Both the position numbers and the translations under genes were made by a program. From Spirochaetia bacterium UBA5763 (GTDB lineage Bacteria; Spirochaetota; UBA4802; UBA5550), in the NCBI GenBank assembly GCA_002418835.1, contig DIEX01000032.1, forward strand, positions 124,001 to 188,000: DNA of 64,000 bases, read 5' to 3'. Within the stretch, counting starts at the first letter, position 1. Each line of letters starts with the position of its first letter. This document shows positions 1-9,357 of this stretch, one piece after another. The notes beneath the pieces are model-generated. The model did not search any database and was not told the origin of the DNA. It saw only the letters and a list, made by a program, of their open reading frames with translations.

Positions 1-1
1 A

Positions 2-91
2 GTTATTTCTCAGAAAGAGGTGATCGGTGGAGTTCAGATTTATTTTCAAATCAGGGATGAAGCCCTTAAAGCAAAATTTGAAAGGAAATAA
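2..91 (+). CDS. C-terminal 29 residues of an unidentified protein (cut by window edge)
   Basis: An open frame enters from the left edge and reads 29 codons to a TAA at 89-91. The tail is charged and ends in ALKAKFERK. It converges on purN with only one base between the two stops, the usual tight packing in this genome. No family can be assigned from this fragment, and the call rests only on the frame being open and well placed. Confidence 0.45.
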   Translation, partial: VISQKEVIGGVQIYFQIRDEALKAKFERK

Positions 92-92
92 T

Positions 93-713
93 TCAGCTTG
101 TAATAACTACTTTCTGATCTGTAACTGAGAGTTTATCCTCACAGAAGAGTTTTACGCTTTCAGCAAGAATTCTATGTTCCTCTTTCAGAATTTTTGCTGA
201 AAGAGAATCCGCATCATCTCCGCTAATAATTTCCACTGCCGCCTGAAGAATTATCGGCCCTGTATCAGTACCTTCATCAACAAAGTGAGTTGTACAGCCG
301 GTGATTCTGACTCCATGATCAATTGCCTGCTGTTGAGCGTTTTTCCCGGGAAATGATGGTAGTAATGAAGGGTGAATATTAATAATTTTCATCCTGTATT
401 TTACTGTAAAATAAGGGGTCAGAAGCCTCATATAGCCTGATGCCACAATAAGCTCTGTATTATATCTCTCCAGGTAACGGACCATCTCCGTTTCATGTTC
501 TTCACGGGAGCTGAATTTTTTCGGATCAATAAAAACTGTATCTATACCCAGTTTCGCTGCTTTTTCAAGGCATGGAGCGTTTTCCCTGTCAGTAATCAGT
601 ATACCTGTTTCGGCGGGGATGTATCCCGAGAGAATTTTTTCCGCCACTGCTTCAAAATTAGAGCCTCTACCTGAGGCGAGGAAAGAGATTTTTTTAAGAG
701 ACCTGTTTTTCAT
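93..713 (-). CDS. purN: Phosphoribosylglycinamide formyltransferase PurN
   Basis: Third step of de novo purine synthesis: transfers a formyl group from 10-formyl-THF to GAR in the cytoplasm. The 206-residue length is normal for the family. The N-terminal phosphate-binding motif ASGRGSNF is at residues 13-20. The catalytic stretch NIHPSLLPSFPG lies near residue 112, with its Asn and His. The VDEGTDTGPII motif carries the catalytic Asp. The ATG directly follows the stop of the upstream PP-loop gene (714), so the two are probably translated together. Other purine genes are absent from the window. Confidence 0.95.
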   Translation of the reverse strand: MKNRSLKKISFLASGRGSNFEAVAEKILSGYIPAETGILITDRENAPCLEKAAKLGIDTVFIDPKKFSSREEHETEMVRYLERYNTELIVASGYMRLLTPYFTVKYRMKIINIHPSLLPSFPGKNAQQQAIDHGVRITGCTTHFVDEGTDTGPIILQAAVEIISGDDADSLSAKILKEEHRILAESVKLFCEDKLSVTDQKVVITS

Positions 714-1712
714 TTATAATCTCATACTATCAATTATTGTATCATCCGCAGCCGGTTCAGCAGTAATTTCTCTGGAGCTTTTATCTTTTGATATAAGTGT
801 CAGACTGTTCTCCGTTTCAGTAACTTTCCCGTATCTTGAAATAATGGAGTTTATCAGATCAAGATCCTCCTCTTTCAGTACACCTGTAATAAATGCTGAA
901 GGCCCTTTAAATTCAGGACGGATAAAGTAATCAGCAAAGCCGGATAGTTTCTCAAGTTCAATAGATTCTCTTTCATCTCTTGAAATTATTAATTTAAGCG
1001 ACCCGTTTATCCTGAAGTGTCTCCCTATTGTGAGGAGATAAATATCTGTTGCTGTAAATGCATCCTGATGTGTAAAAAAGTCCCTTAGCCGTACTGAAAA
1101 AAATCTGTCTGTGAAAAGGCAACCTCCTGCCGGATGGCTGTAATTCAATATTCCGTATTGTTTTGCCAGCTCCATCTGCCTTTTACGTCCGCGCCCTGAT
1201 ATATCAAGGAGTCTGCTCCTGTCTATTTTTCCTTCAATTTCAGGTATTGTGGGCTCCAGAATTTTAGCAGAGAGGGGCCGGAGCAGTCTACCCTTTAAAC
1301 CGCTGACTTTTTCAATATGGTTAAGGGTGTGCTTAAGCTGCGACATAGGCCGCTGGCCGACAACTTCACCTGAGGCTACAAAATCAGCATTAATTTTTAA
1401 CATAAGTTCAGCGGCTTTTTTTATAAAGAAAAGTTTGCAGTCTATACATGGATTAATATGCTTTCCATATCCATGAGGCGGATTTTTAACCATCTCAATA
1501 TATTCTTTATCGCAGCGGTAGTATTCAAGCTTCAGCCCAATCTGCTTTGCAAGTTTTGAAGATTCAAGATCTTCCGGATTCAAATCAGGGGGATAAAAGG
1601 GGAGTATACAGTACAGTCCGGTTAAATCTATACCCTGGTCTATGAGAAGTTTTGCTGCAAGAATGCTGTCAAGCCCCCCTGAGTAAAGGAGAACTCCTTT
1701 TACTCGTTGCAT
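714..1712 (-). CDS. PP-loop ATPase, tRNA thiolation-like (ThiI/MnmA-related) with NFACT-R-like C-terminus
   Basis: The N-terminus carries the ATP-pyrophosphatase PP-loop SGGLDS (residues 11-16), as in MnmA and ThiI, which adenylate tRNA uridines before sulfur transfer. A Cys pair, CIDC, follows near residue 90, and a further Cys sits in the GGCLF segment near 198. The last ~130 residues resemble the RNA-binding NFACT-R module often joined to this enzyme type. Family members are frequently annotated as thiouridylate synthases or methyltransferases, but the exact tRNA position is not established from sequence. The start codon overlaps the moeA stop by one base and purN follows directly, so this is a moeA-PP-loop-purN transcription unit. 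Confidence 0.75.
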   Translation of the reverse strand: MQRVKGVLLYSGGLDSILAAKLLIDQGIDLTGLYCILPFYPPDLNPEDLESSKLAKQIGLKLEYYRCDKEYIEMVKNPPHGYGKHINPCIDCKLFFIKKAAELMLKINADFVASGEVVGQRPMSQLKHTLNHIEKVSGLKGRLLRPLSAKILEPTIPEIEGKIDRSRLLDISGRGRKRQMELAKQYGILNYSHPAGGCLFTDRFFSVRLRDFFTHQDAFTATDIYLLTIGRHFRINGSLKLIISRDERESIELEKLSGFADYFIRPEFKGPSAFITGVLKEEDLDLINSIISRYGKVTETENSLTLISKDKSSREITAEPAADDTIIDSMRL

Positions 1713-2935
1713 TATATTTCACCATGCCTGATAAGCTCTATCTCAACTTTTTCACCTTCTTTTACGACTTCTGTATCTTCCGGAAGAATAATAAAACAGT
1801 TTGCGCTGCTCATTGAAGTGAGTATGCCTGACCCCTGGGGCCCTGTAGATTTAACGTAGAATTCCCCGTTTCTGATAGTGTAATGCCCTCTTATAAAATA
1901 CCTTCTCCCTTTTTTCTTATGCAGTTCATCCTCTGAAACAGCTGATATTACAGGTTTATCTGTTTTTTGAGCCCCTGACATTTTAAGAAGTGCGGGCCTT
2001 ACAAATCTTTGAAAAGAAACCATCACTGAAACAGGATTTCCCGGGAGTCCGAAAAAAAGCTTATCCCCCTTTGTACCGAAAACTACAGGTTTACCGGGCT
2101 TCATCAGAATCTTTTGTATCTTAAGATCTATGCCAAGATCGCGAAGGACATCAGGAATAAAATCATATTTCCCCATTGAAACTCCGCCGGATGATATAAT
2201 TATATCATAGTTAAGGAGTTCGCTGAACCTTTTTAAAACATCACCTTTTTCATCCTTAACTATCCCTGCGTAATGAGGGTTCCCACCATATTTTTTTACT
2301 TCAGAATAGAGGACATATGCGTTGCTGTTGAAAATTTTCCCTCCGGGGCTCTCTTTGCCCACCTCAAGTATTTCATCCCCTGTGGATAAAATCGCAACTT
2401 CCGGTCTTCTGTAAACTGTGACCTCCGGGTTATTCATTGAAGCAAGAAGTCCAATTTCTGCGGAGTCCAGGCGTGTCCCTTTTTTAAGGACTGTTTCACC
2501 TTTCTTAATATCCTCCCCTGCGAATCTTATGTTTTCATATTTTACAAAGGGTTTCCTTATTGCAACAACGCCACAGCTCTCATCAGTATCCTCAAATGGA
2601 ACTACTGCGTCAGCATTTTCCGGAACAGGTGCTCCTGTCATTATTCTTATGGCATAACCGGATTTAAGCACTTTACCTTCATTATCCTGGCCGGCCCGTA
2701 TCTCTTCATCAACTTTCAGCTTAACAGGTGTTGTTTCTCCTGCGGAATCAGTGTCAGTGTAAATTATCGCATAACCGTCCATTGCAGAATTATTTTCAGG
2801 AGGTACGTTGGCAGGTGCTGTTATATCGTCCGAGAGGACTCTGCCCCATGCTTCAAACAAGGTTACCCGTTCTGTTTCTTTAATTAATGGAATTGATGAA
2901 AGTATTATTTCAATGGCTTTATCAACGGATATCAT
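1712..2935 (-). CDS. moeA: Molybdopterin molybdotransferase MoeA
   Basis: Inserts molybdate into adenylylated molybdopterin, the last general step of molybdenum-cofactor synthesis. The 407-residue length is typical. Visible hallmarks are PPENNSAMDGYA (about 42-53), TGAPVPENADAVVPFED (about 100-116), the LSTGDEI loop (about 183), SSGGVSMGKYDF (about 248) and GLPGNPVSVMVSF (about 296). The C-terminal beta-barrel domain IV is present. It is first in a minus-strand unit with the PP-loop gene and purN. Its cofactor partner mogA is found 14 kb away at 17138-17632. Confidence 0.95.
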   Translation of the reverse strand: MISVDKAIEIILSSIPLIKETERVTLFEAWGRVLSDDITAPANVPPENNSAMDGYAIIYTDTDSAGETTPVKLKVDEEIRAGQDNEGKVLKSGYAIRIMTGAPVPENADAVVPFEDTDESCGVVAIRKPFVKYENIRFAGEDIKKGETVLKKGTRLDSAEIGLLASMNNPEVTVYRRPEVAILSTGDEILEVGKESPGGKIFNSNAYVLYSEVKKYGGNPHYAGIVKDEKGDVLKRFSELLNYDIIISSGGVSMGKYDFIPDVLRDLGIDLKIQKILMKPGKPVVFGTKGDKLFFGLPGNPVSVMVSFQRFVRPALLKMSGAQKTDKPVISAVSEDELHKKKGRRYFIRGHYTIRNGEFYVKSTGPQGSGILTSMSSANCFIILPEDTEVVKEGEKVEIELIRHGEI

Positions 2936-3130
2936 CAGCTTGTCCTGTTTGCGAGATTGATATAAAAAATGACTAAAAGCATACCGTGTAAAGTAAAAAT
3001 TTTTATTTCTAAAGACTCTAATCGTGTAACTTTTGTTAAATTAAAACTACTCTTTAATAAATAAGCAGTTTTACCAATATCAGTCAAAAGAGTATTTTTT
3101 TAAATTAGCACATCAATATTAGTATTTTTC

Positions 3131-3159
3131 TTGAAAAAAAAGAGCATATTAATATTAAT
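3131..3159 (+). promoter_or_regulatory. Candidate sigma-70 promoter with overlapping AT palindrome, upstream of the XRE regulator
   Basis: TTGAAA at 3131-3136 is followed 16 bases later by TATTAA at 3153-3158. The perfect 12-base palindrome ATTAATATTAAT (3148-3159) overlaps the -10 hexamer and could be an operator for the adjacent HTH protein. The surrounding 2936-3188 gap is extremely AT-rich, so chance occurrence is a real possibility. Confidence 0.35.
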
Positions 3160-3188
3160 TGTAAAAAACAAATAAATAAAGAGGGAAT

Positions 3189-3620
3189 ATGAATACAACA
3201 ATTGGTAACCAGAGCAAGTACAGAGAAAGGTATAATGACCACCAGTTTCTCTCAGAAAGCGTTCTTGATGACGATCAGGAGCAGGAGTTTTTTAAACAGA
3301 TAAGACTCAGGCTTAAAGAAGTCAGAAAAGAACTTAAAATTACTCAGAGAGAATTCGGCGAGTCTGCAGGTATCGACAGAAGGTATGTTGCTAAAGTTGA
3401 GTGCGGTTCACAGAATCCGTCTTTTAAGTTTCTGAGAAGCGTATCAATCAGGCACAAAATTTCACTGGACTGGCTTCTTTATGGTGTTGGTGAAAAATTT
3501 GTAAATGCCGCTGAGCGTAACTACGGAGATGAGCTTGTTACATTTAAAAGACTGCTGGATAAAGGGTCAGCGGAAGATATTGATGTTGTAATCAAGATGA
3601 TCAATAAAATTCTCAACTAA
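3189..3620 (+). CDS. XRE-family transcriptional regulator
   Basis: A 143-residue protein with a single helix-turn-helix of the Cro/CI type at about residues 36-100. The order is IRLRLKEVRKELKITQREFG, then AGIDRRYVAKVECG, then PSFKFLRSVS, then a short ISLDWLLYGVGE tail that is common in phage-repressor-like regulators. The N-terminal 35 residues and the short C-terminal helix show no other domain. GAGGG a few bases upstream serves as the ribosome-binding site. It is monocistronic and ends at a strong terminator. Target genes are unknown; autoregulation or control of the divergent moeA operon are the simplest options. Confidence 0.85.
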   Translation: MNTTIGNQSKYRERYNDHQFLSESVLDDDQEQEFFKQIRLRLKEVRKELKITQREFGESAGIDRRYVAKVECGSQNPSFKFLRSVSIRHKISLDWLLYGVGEKFVNAAERNYGDELVTFKRLLDKGSAEDIDVVIKMINKILN

Positions 3621-3635
3621 CCTTAAAATGGGCTA

Positions 3636-3667
3636 AAAACAAGGGGTTGCAACCCCTTGTTTTTTTT
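3636..3667. terminator. Bidirectional rho-independent terminator
   Basis: A 10-base-pair stem (3639-3648 with 3651-3660, arms ACAAGGGGTT and AACCCCTTGT) is flanked by A-rich sequence on the left and a run of eight T on the right. It sits between the convergent XRE gene and FGGY kinase gene and can serve both. Confidence 0.9.
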
Positions 3668-5258
3668 ATCTCTTCCTGTTGTAGAATGCCGGGTAGTTTG
3701 TAATCTCCCTTATATCCTCATAAAGCGGCTGCATTTTTTTGTACATCTTCATGTAAACTTTATCAAAAAGATCTTTGTATATTTCGCTGTTTTTTTGATC
3801 AGGTTCAAACACTTCCGAAACCCGCGTCATTGATTTAACCGCACTGCTGAAATCCGGAAAAATCTTTAATCCCATTGCTGCATCAATAGCAGCACCAAGG
3901 GCTGATGTCTCGTATGTGTGAGGTTTTTCAGCTGGTAAATTAAATATATCCGCAGTGAGCTGCATTGCAGTACGGCTCTGGGATCCCCCTCCTGAAACAC
4001 GTAATTTTTCTATTTTAACTTTGTTTCTTTTTTCTGTCCTTATTGCCCCCTCTTTCAAAGCATATGAAAGCCCTTCAAGGATTGCCCTGTAAACATGTGC
4101 CCTGGTATGAACATCTCCAAAACCAATTATTGCGCCTTTAGCTTCCGGGCCGGGGGTCTTTACTCCCGGTGACCAGAAGGGCTGGAGCATCAAACCCATG
4201 GACCCGGGAGGGATGTTTCCTGCCATCTGATCAAGGAGAATTTCAGGTGGAATCCCTTTCTTTTTCGCAAGCATTACCTCGCTTTGTGCGAATTCATTTT
4301 TGAACCAGCTAACCATCCAGTAACCCCTGTAGATTGTAACCTCTGTATTATAAGCTCCTGGAACAGCGCTGGGGAATGAGGGCAGAAATGGTATTATCTC
4401 AACATATTTACTGTTAGTTGTTTCAATTGTTGCCATAGTTCCAAAGCTGAGACAGGCTATATCAGGAGTGAGGCAACCGGAACCGAGAACTTCACAGGCT
4501 TTATCAGCTGCTGCTGCAAAAACCGGGAGACCCTCAGGGATCCCGGTTTCAGAGGAAGCTTTTTTTGTTACATATCCCATAATTTCAGTGGGCCTGAATA
4601 ATTGAGGTAGTTGTTCTCTTCTTATAGCTGAAAACATTTTCCATTTAATATCTTTATCAGATCCCCATTTCTGTTTTTTAAAATCAAAAGGGACATATCC
4701 TACCTGGTTACCCGAGGAGTCACTCAGCTCTCCTGTTATTTTAAAAGTCAGGTATCCTGAGAGAAAAAGAAATTTATCAGTTTTTTCCCATATTTCCGGC
4801 TGGTTCTGCGCTAACCAGTTTGCCTCACATTCTCTTATTGAATAAACTATCAGATCATAAATATTCATCCCTTTCAGCGCTGTGCTAAGATAAAAAGGGG
4901 GCCAGCTTCCGAGTTCCGCTTTTCTTCTATCCACCCATACCATGGCAGGCCTTAGGATTTTTTTATCTTTGTCTAGGTTAATCATTGTGTTTCTTTGAGT
5001 AGTTATAGTTAAGCCTTTTATTGAATCCTTTTGTATCGGATTATCCCTGAACAGTTGTTTTGATGTCTGTGAAAGAATCTTCCAGAAATACTCCGGATCC
5101 TGCTCTGCCCAACCCGGATTTTTTGAATAAAAAGGTTCAATTTCAGTTTTGGCTATTTTCAGAATATTTCCTTTAAAATCTATAAGGGCAATACGAATAG
5201 ATTGCGTGCCTGCATCTATAGAGAGGACAGTATCCTTTGAAACCTTTTTTGCTGCCAT
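3666..5258 (-). CDS. FGGY-family carbohydrate kinase
   Basis: ATP-dependent sugar or polyol kinase of 530 residues. The N-terminal phosphate motif DAGTQSIRIALID is at about residues 15-27. GWAEQDPEYFW follows near 50, and the domain-I signature RPAMVWVDRRK is near 102. The C-terminal adenosine motif VSGGGSQSRTAMQLTADIF is near residue 423. Substrate cannot be told from sequence: glycerol, xylulose and other polyols are handled by this family, and the protein is longer than GlpK. It is the last gene of the XPB-DUF4015-STAS minus-strand run, 12 bases after the STAS gene, and reads into the terminator at 3636-3667. Confidence 0.88.
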   Translation of the reverse strand: MAAKKVSKDTVLSIDAGTQSIRIALIDFKGNILKIAKTEIEPFYSKNPGWAEQDPEYFWKILSQTSKQLFRDNPIQKDSIKGLTITTQRNTMINLDKDKKILRPAMVWVDRRKAELGSWPPFYLSTALKGMNIYDLIVYSIRECEANWLAQNQPEIWEKTDKFLFLSGYLTFKITGELSDSSGNQVGYVPFDFKKQKWGSDKDIKWKMFSAIRREQLPQLFRPTEIMGYVTKKASSETGIPEGLPVFAAAADKACEVLGSGCLTPDIACLSFGTMATIETTNSKYVEIIPFLPSFPSAVPGAYNTEVTIYRGYWMVSWFKNEFAQSEVMLAKKKGIPPEILLDQMAGNIPPGSMGLMLQPFWSPGVKTPGPEAKGAIIGFGDVHTRAHVYRAILEGLSYALKEGAIRTEKRNKVKIEKLRVSGGGSQSRTAMQLTADIFNLPAEKPHTYETSALGAAIDAAMGLKIFPDFSSAVKSMTRVSEVFEPDQKNSEIYKDLFDKVYMKMYKKMQPLYEDIREITNYPAFYNRKR

Positions 5259-5270
5259 TGAGGTCTCCTG

Positions 5271-5627
5271 TTAGTGGGTAGTATGTATTTTTTTTATTGC
5301 TGATTCAATGGTTTCTGATATTGAGATATATTCAGTAAGACCTACAATATCCATAACTTTCAGAAGGTGATCCGAAAGTCCTGTGAAAATAAAATCACCG
5401 TTTGCTTCCTTGTGGAGATGAATAATTTTAATAAAGGATGATATTCCTGATGAGTTGATATAGTTTGATTGAGCGAAATCAAAAATGAATATCCTTGATC
5501 GGCTTTTCTTTTTTATTTCATTATATGCATCTTTTAAAATCTGGTCAGATTCAGACGTAATATCCCCTTCCAGATATATAACCGGAATATCTTTTTCTAT
5601 CTCCCATGTTAAGTGAAAAGGATTCAT
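5271..5627 (-). CDS. STAS-domain anti-sigma-factor antagonist
   Basis: A single STAS domain (118 residues) of the SpoIIAA/RsbV type. These proteins bind anti-sigma kinases and are switched off by phosphorylation of a Ser. The phospho-site motif here is INSSGIS, in place of the usual DSSG. The first Ser, residue 59 from the ATG used here, is the expected phosphoacceptor. A TTG two codons upstream (5633) is an alternative start. The only visible partner-switch phosphatase is the RsbU-type response regulator at 11965-13113; no RsbW-type kinase is seen in the window. Confidence 0.85.
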   Translation of the reverse strand: MNPFHLTWEIEKDIPVIYLEGDITSESDQILKDAYNEIKKKSRSRIFIFDFAQSNYINSSGISSFIKIIHLHKEANGDFIFTGLSDHLLKVMDIVGLTEYISISETIESAIKKIHTTH

Positions 5628-5635
5628 ATTCAAAT

Positions 5636-7585
5636 TTATTTTTTTTCCTTTAATGCTTTAAACGGTATTTCATAATCGCCTTTTGCGTTCCAGATTGTAT
5701 ATCCGCTGCATCCGCTCTCTTCAGATGCCTTAATCTGGTCACTTATATACCCCGGCCCCCATGTTGGCGACATCAGGTTAAAACCTTGTATATAGGGCCT
5801 CAGAAGTGTTTTTCTGTTCAGCATCTGCCCCCCCCTGATTCCGCCATCTTTTACTAATCTATAAGGCCTGATACTATGGCTAAATTTATTATAGAATCTG
5901 CTGCCGAAATGCGACGGATATACCATTGGGCAGACTACATCAACAGTATAAGAAAGATCCTCCATATCCTGACCAATCATATTACCGAAATAATACCATG
6001 AATTAAAACCGTAAATATCAACGGAAACAGGTACTTTTAATGATTGTTTAGCCTTTTTCAAAAAATCAATTAAAATTTCTGATTTATACGTTTCTGTATC
6101 CTTCTGAAATGAAAATTTACATAAATGAACCGGTCCGTCAGAGGGGAAACGGATATAGTCGAACTGAATTTCGTCAAAACCGGCTTTTTCAAGTTCCTTT
6201 GCCAGTTCTATATTATAATCATGAACAAATTCAGAGTACGGGTCCACCCAGAATTCCCCCACAGCGCCACTCCATGGCGAGCCGGTATTTCTGTTTTTAA
6301 TAGAGTATTTCCCATTATAACCTTTAAACAGCTTTTCATCTTTGAATGTAACTATTCTTGCAACAGAATAAATTCCGTGAGATTTAAGCTTCGGAAGAAG
6401 AGATTTAAGATTAACAGGCTTCCTCAAAGCTTTAATCTCTACGGCAGTTCTGTTCTCTGAAGGGAAATAGATGTTTCCGAAATCATCCTTCATATCAATA
6501 ACAAAGGTATCTATTTCAGTAGAATTTGCAATTTCTATATACTTTGAGAGATTTTTCTGTATTGCCGGTACGCTTAAGTAAATAGCCCTTTTTCCTGCTG
6601 CTGACTTTTTTGATGGTTCAGTTTCAGGATTGCTGATCCATAAAGTTAATGGAGGGAAACGGTTCTCCCGATCTTCAATAATTGCTGTATGAATACCTTT
6701 TAGCGCTGAAATTTTTTCAAGTATTGTGTAATATTCAGTTAAATCATTAATTGAATGGGAGTTTTTTATTTTTATCTTTTTTCCGTCAGTGAAGAATACT
6801 TTCCCGTCAGAAGTTTTTATGTCGTAAATAATCGAATCAAATCTGTTATCATCACTCTTAATCACCGGTTCAAAACTTTTTGAATTAAAAGCTTTTGAGT
6901 AGAGACCACCGCCGAACTGAAATCCTACATAGAGCCTGCTTTTGTCAATGTGGAGAGAGGAAACCTGTTCTGTGAATTTCATCGAGTCTGAATACGGCTC
7001 AGCAGGGAGTCCGCTTCCGGAAAATTTAAACTCTCCCCCTGAAGATTCCAGTATCCCGTTAAAAGATGTCCCTGCATAGATCCTGTTTCCCGATACAGCC
7101 AGGGCAGTGATATAACTCCTTCTGTTGAGTACCGTAGCCTGGAGTTTCTGCCATGATTTCCCCCGGTCTCTGCTTTTGTAAATGGTGTGTTTTGTGGCAA
7201 GTACAAGACTGCTGCTGTCTGCTGGATCTATTGCAAAGGCTGAGATTTTTCTGTAACCGGGATTGCTGCTGTATATGCTCCTTCTCATGAAGTCTTTATC
7301 GTTAAGTTCAATCCATCTGCTCCCTTCAAGTCTGAAAATTCCTGAATCGTATGTCGTTAGATATATATCAGTTTTTTCTGCATAGAACCGTTGCGGCCTG
7401 CAATTGTCAGGAAGCCCTTTGTTGAAAGAGCTCCATGATCTCCCCTCATTTTCAGAAGCAAGGACACCATCTGCTGCTGTGGCAATTAAAATTCGTGCTT
7501 CAGACGCGTAGGAGGAGTTTACTGTGATAAGGAGAAGCATTACCGTTGCGGTAATCCCTGTTATCAGATGTTTTATTGTGAGCAT
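5636..7585 (-). CDS. Exported putative glycoside hydrolase (DUF4015) with N-terminal BNR/Asp-box repeats
   Basis: The ATG at 7585 is chosen because it has GGAG six bases upstream and opens a clear signal peptide (TIKHLITGITATVMLLLITV, cleaved after SSYAS). An in-frame start 12 codons earlier would overlap the helicase gene. Residues about 30-250 contain repeated Asp-box-like units such as SENEGRSWSSF and SRDRGKSWQKL, as in beta-propellers. The C-terminal ~330 residues match the DUF4015 putative glycoside hydrolase family, a predicted TIM barrel: FVIDMKDDFGNIYFP, WVDPYSEFVHDYN, FDEIQFDYIRFPSDG, VSVDIYGFNSWY and CPMVYPSHF. It probably acts on polysaccharide outside the inner membrane. No activity is proven for the family. 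Confidence 0.82.
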   Translation of the reverse strand: MLTIKHLITGITATVMLLLITVNSSYASEARILIATAADGVLASENEGRSWSSFNKGLPDNCRPQRFYAEKTDIYLTTYDSGIFRLEGSRWIELNDKDFMRRSIYSSNPGYRKISAFAIDPADSSSLVLATKHTIYKSRDRGKSWQKLQATVLNRRSYITALAVSGNRIYAGTSFNGILESSGGEFKFSGSGLPAEPYSDSMKFTEQVSSLHIDKSRLYVGFQFGGGLYSKAFNSKSFEPVIKSDDNRFDSIIYDIKTSDGKVFFTDGKKIKIKNSHSINDLTEYYTILEKISALKGIHTAIIEDRENRFPPLTLWISNPETEPSKKSAAGKRAIYLSVPAIQKNLSKYIEIANSTEIDTFVIDMKDDFGNIYFPSENRTAVEIKALRKPVNLKSLLPKLKSHGIYSVARIVTFKDEKLFKGYNGKYSIKNRNTGSPWSGAVGEFWVDPYSEFVHDYNIELAKELEKAGFDEIQFDYIRFPSDGPVHLCKFSFQKDTETYKSEILIDFLKKAKQSLKVPVSVDIYGFNSWYYFGNMIGQDMEDLSYTVDVVCPMVYPSHFGSRFYNKFSHSIRPYRLVKDGGIRGGQMLNRKTLLRPYIQGFNLMSPTWGPGYISDQIKASEESGCSGYTIWNAKGDYEIPFKALKEKK

Positions 7586-7586
7586 A

Positions 7587-9269
7587 TTATACTCCGAATT
7601 TCCTGAGGAACATCTCTTCATTCATTATGGAGTAGGCGTAACCCTGCTCAGTGAGGAATAGCTGCCTGTTGTGGGCAAACTTTTCCTCCACAGAGTTTGA
7701 AGTAATTATTGTATAGAAATATGCTGAGTTATCATTTTTTTTAGGACGGAGGACTCTTCCGAGCCTCTGGGCCTCCTCCTGTCTTGAACCGAAGGTTCCG
7801 GATATCTGGATTGCCACATTGGCGTCAGGGAGATCTATTGAGAAGTTTGCAACTTTTGATACAATTAGATTTTTAATCTCCCCCATTTTAAATTTTTTGT
7901 ACAGCTCCTCCCTTTCAGGAACCGGAGTGCTTCCTGTTATCAGCGGAAATCCGAAGGCCTCCCTGTACTCCTCAAGCTGTGATATATATTGCCCGATTAT
8001 AATTACATTTGCATCAATGTGATGTGCCAGGATATTTTTTACAATTTCAATCTTACGTGGATTTTCTGATGCAATCCTGAATTTCTCTCTGTCTCTTGAT
8101 ACTGAGTACTGTATCCTTTTTTCTTCCGGGAGCTCAATGCGGATCTCTGTGCAGAGTGCCGTAGCAATCCAGTTTGCCTTTTCCAGCAGTTTCCAGGGCA
8201 TATCATATTTTTTCGGGCCTATAAGGCTGAACACATCAGATTCAAGGCCGTCCTCCCTGATTAGGGTAGCTGTAAGGCCCAGTCTCCTTTTGCTCTGTAT
8301 TTCGGAAGTCATTCTGAATACAGGTGCTGGAAGGAGATGCACTTCATCGTATATGATGAGTCCCCAGTTTTTTGAACTGAAGAGATCAAAGTGGACAAAG
8401 CCCTCTTTTTTATTCTTCCTGTAGGTGAGAATGTTATATGTTGCTATTGTAACAGACTTTATCTCCTTTTTATCCCCGGAGTACTCACCTATCATATCCT
8501 CTGTGATCATGGTTTTGCTGACCAGTTCATCTTTCCACTGGCGCAGAGCTACTGTGTTTGTTACAAGAATCAGGGTTGCACTTTTTATAAGGCTCATAAT
8601 CCCGATGCCTACAATTGTTTTTCCGGCGCCGCATGGGAGAACAACAACTCCGCTTCCCCCTTCGGGGCCACCCCCCTGGTGAAAAGCATTAATAGAACTT
8701 GTCTGATAATCTCTGAGAGAAACACCTTTGCTCTCTCCCTCTTCCGGCCTTAAATCAATTTCAAACGGATCGCCATCATCATAACCTGCAAGGTCCTCAA
8801 CAGGGAAACCTATCTTTATAAGTGCCTGTTTTATATGGCCTCTGAAAAGTTTTTTTACTTTGAGGCTGTTAGGGTCGATTCTTTCTATTATATAGTTCTG
8901 GAATTTCTTGTTATAGAGAATTTCATTTATGAGAACAGGCTCAGTTGAGATAAGTATGAGGTCGTCATTCTTCATAACCAGCTTAAGCATGCCGTAGCGT
9001 TTCATCTGCTCATTAATGGTTGTATGAACTGTTGCAGGGATTTCGTACTTCGAGTATATTTCAAGGCTGGACATTATATCCGTAACTTTAAGACCTGAAG
9101 CAGCTGCATTCCAGAGTGAAAGAGGGGTGATTCTGTATGTATGGATATGTTCCGGACTTTTTTCAAGCTCCGAAAAGCGTGAGATCGAATTACGCGCCTC
9201 TTCGAAAACTGGACTGTCCACTTCCACAAGGAGAGTATTATCGCTCTGTACTATTACCGGTTTTGTCAT
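7587..9269 (-). CDS. XPB/Rad25-type superfamily 2 DNA helicase
   Basis: The 560-residue protein has the bacterial/archaeal XPB layout. An N-terminal damage-recognition-like region spans about 1-170, followed by helicase domain 1 and helicase domain 2. Walker A GAGKT is at 214-218, DEVH at 308-311, and TATLIRED with the XPB RED motif at 333-340. Motif VI near QEEAQRLGRVLRP lies at about 500. XPB homologues unwind DNA in repair and transcription; bacterial copies are known in spirochaetes, actinobacteria and some others. It stands between a GT2-like gene (88 bases upstream) and the DUF4015 gene (one base downstream), so it is cotranscribed with genes of unrelated function. Confidence 0.92.
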   Translation of the reverse strand: MTKPVIVQSDNTLLVEVDSPVFEEARNSISRFSELEKSPEHIHTYRITPLSLWNAAASGLKVTDIMSSLEIYSKYEIPATVHTTINEQMKRYGMLKLVMKNDDLILISTEPVLINEILYNKKFQNYIIERIDPNSLKVKKLFRGHIKQALIKIGFPVEDLAGYDDGDPFEIDLRPEEGESKGVSLRDYQTSSINAFHQGGGPEGGSGVVVLPCGAGKTIVGIGIMSLIKSATLILVTNTVALRQWKDELVSKTMITEDMIGEYSGDKKEIKSVTIATYNILTYRKNKKEGFVHFDLFSSKNWGLIIYDEVHLLPAPVFRMTSEIQSKRRLGLTATLIREDGLESDVFSLIGPKKYDMPWKLLEKANWIATALCTEIRIELPEEKRIQYSVSRDREKFRIASENPRKIEIVKNILAHHIDANVIIIGQYISQLEEYREAFGFPLITGSTPVPEREELYKKFKMGEIKNLIVSKVANFSIDLPDANVAIQISGTFGSRQEEAQRLGRVLRPKKNDNSAYFYTIITSNSVEEKFAHNRQLFLTEQGYAYSIMNEEMFLRKFGV

Positions 9270-9357
9270 TTCAGGTTCTTAAAAGATTACGATATAAATT
9301 AACAATAAATCATTTTGTCAATAACAAAAATGAATATGCTGTATTTACACATACTTA

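Noticed and set aside
2381..2389. TGTGGATAA, a perfect DnaA-box sequence
   Set aside because: A single nine-base match inside moeA with no cluster and no AT-rich unwinding region nearby; chance is likely.
5636..7621. Frames on the plus strand within the DUF4015 and other genes
   Set aside because: They have no ribosome-binding site or recognisable domain and are shadows of the real genes.
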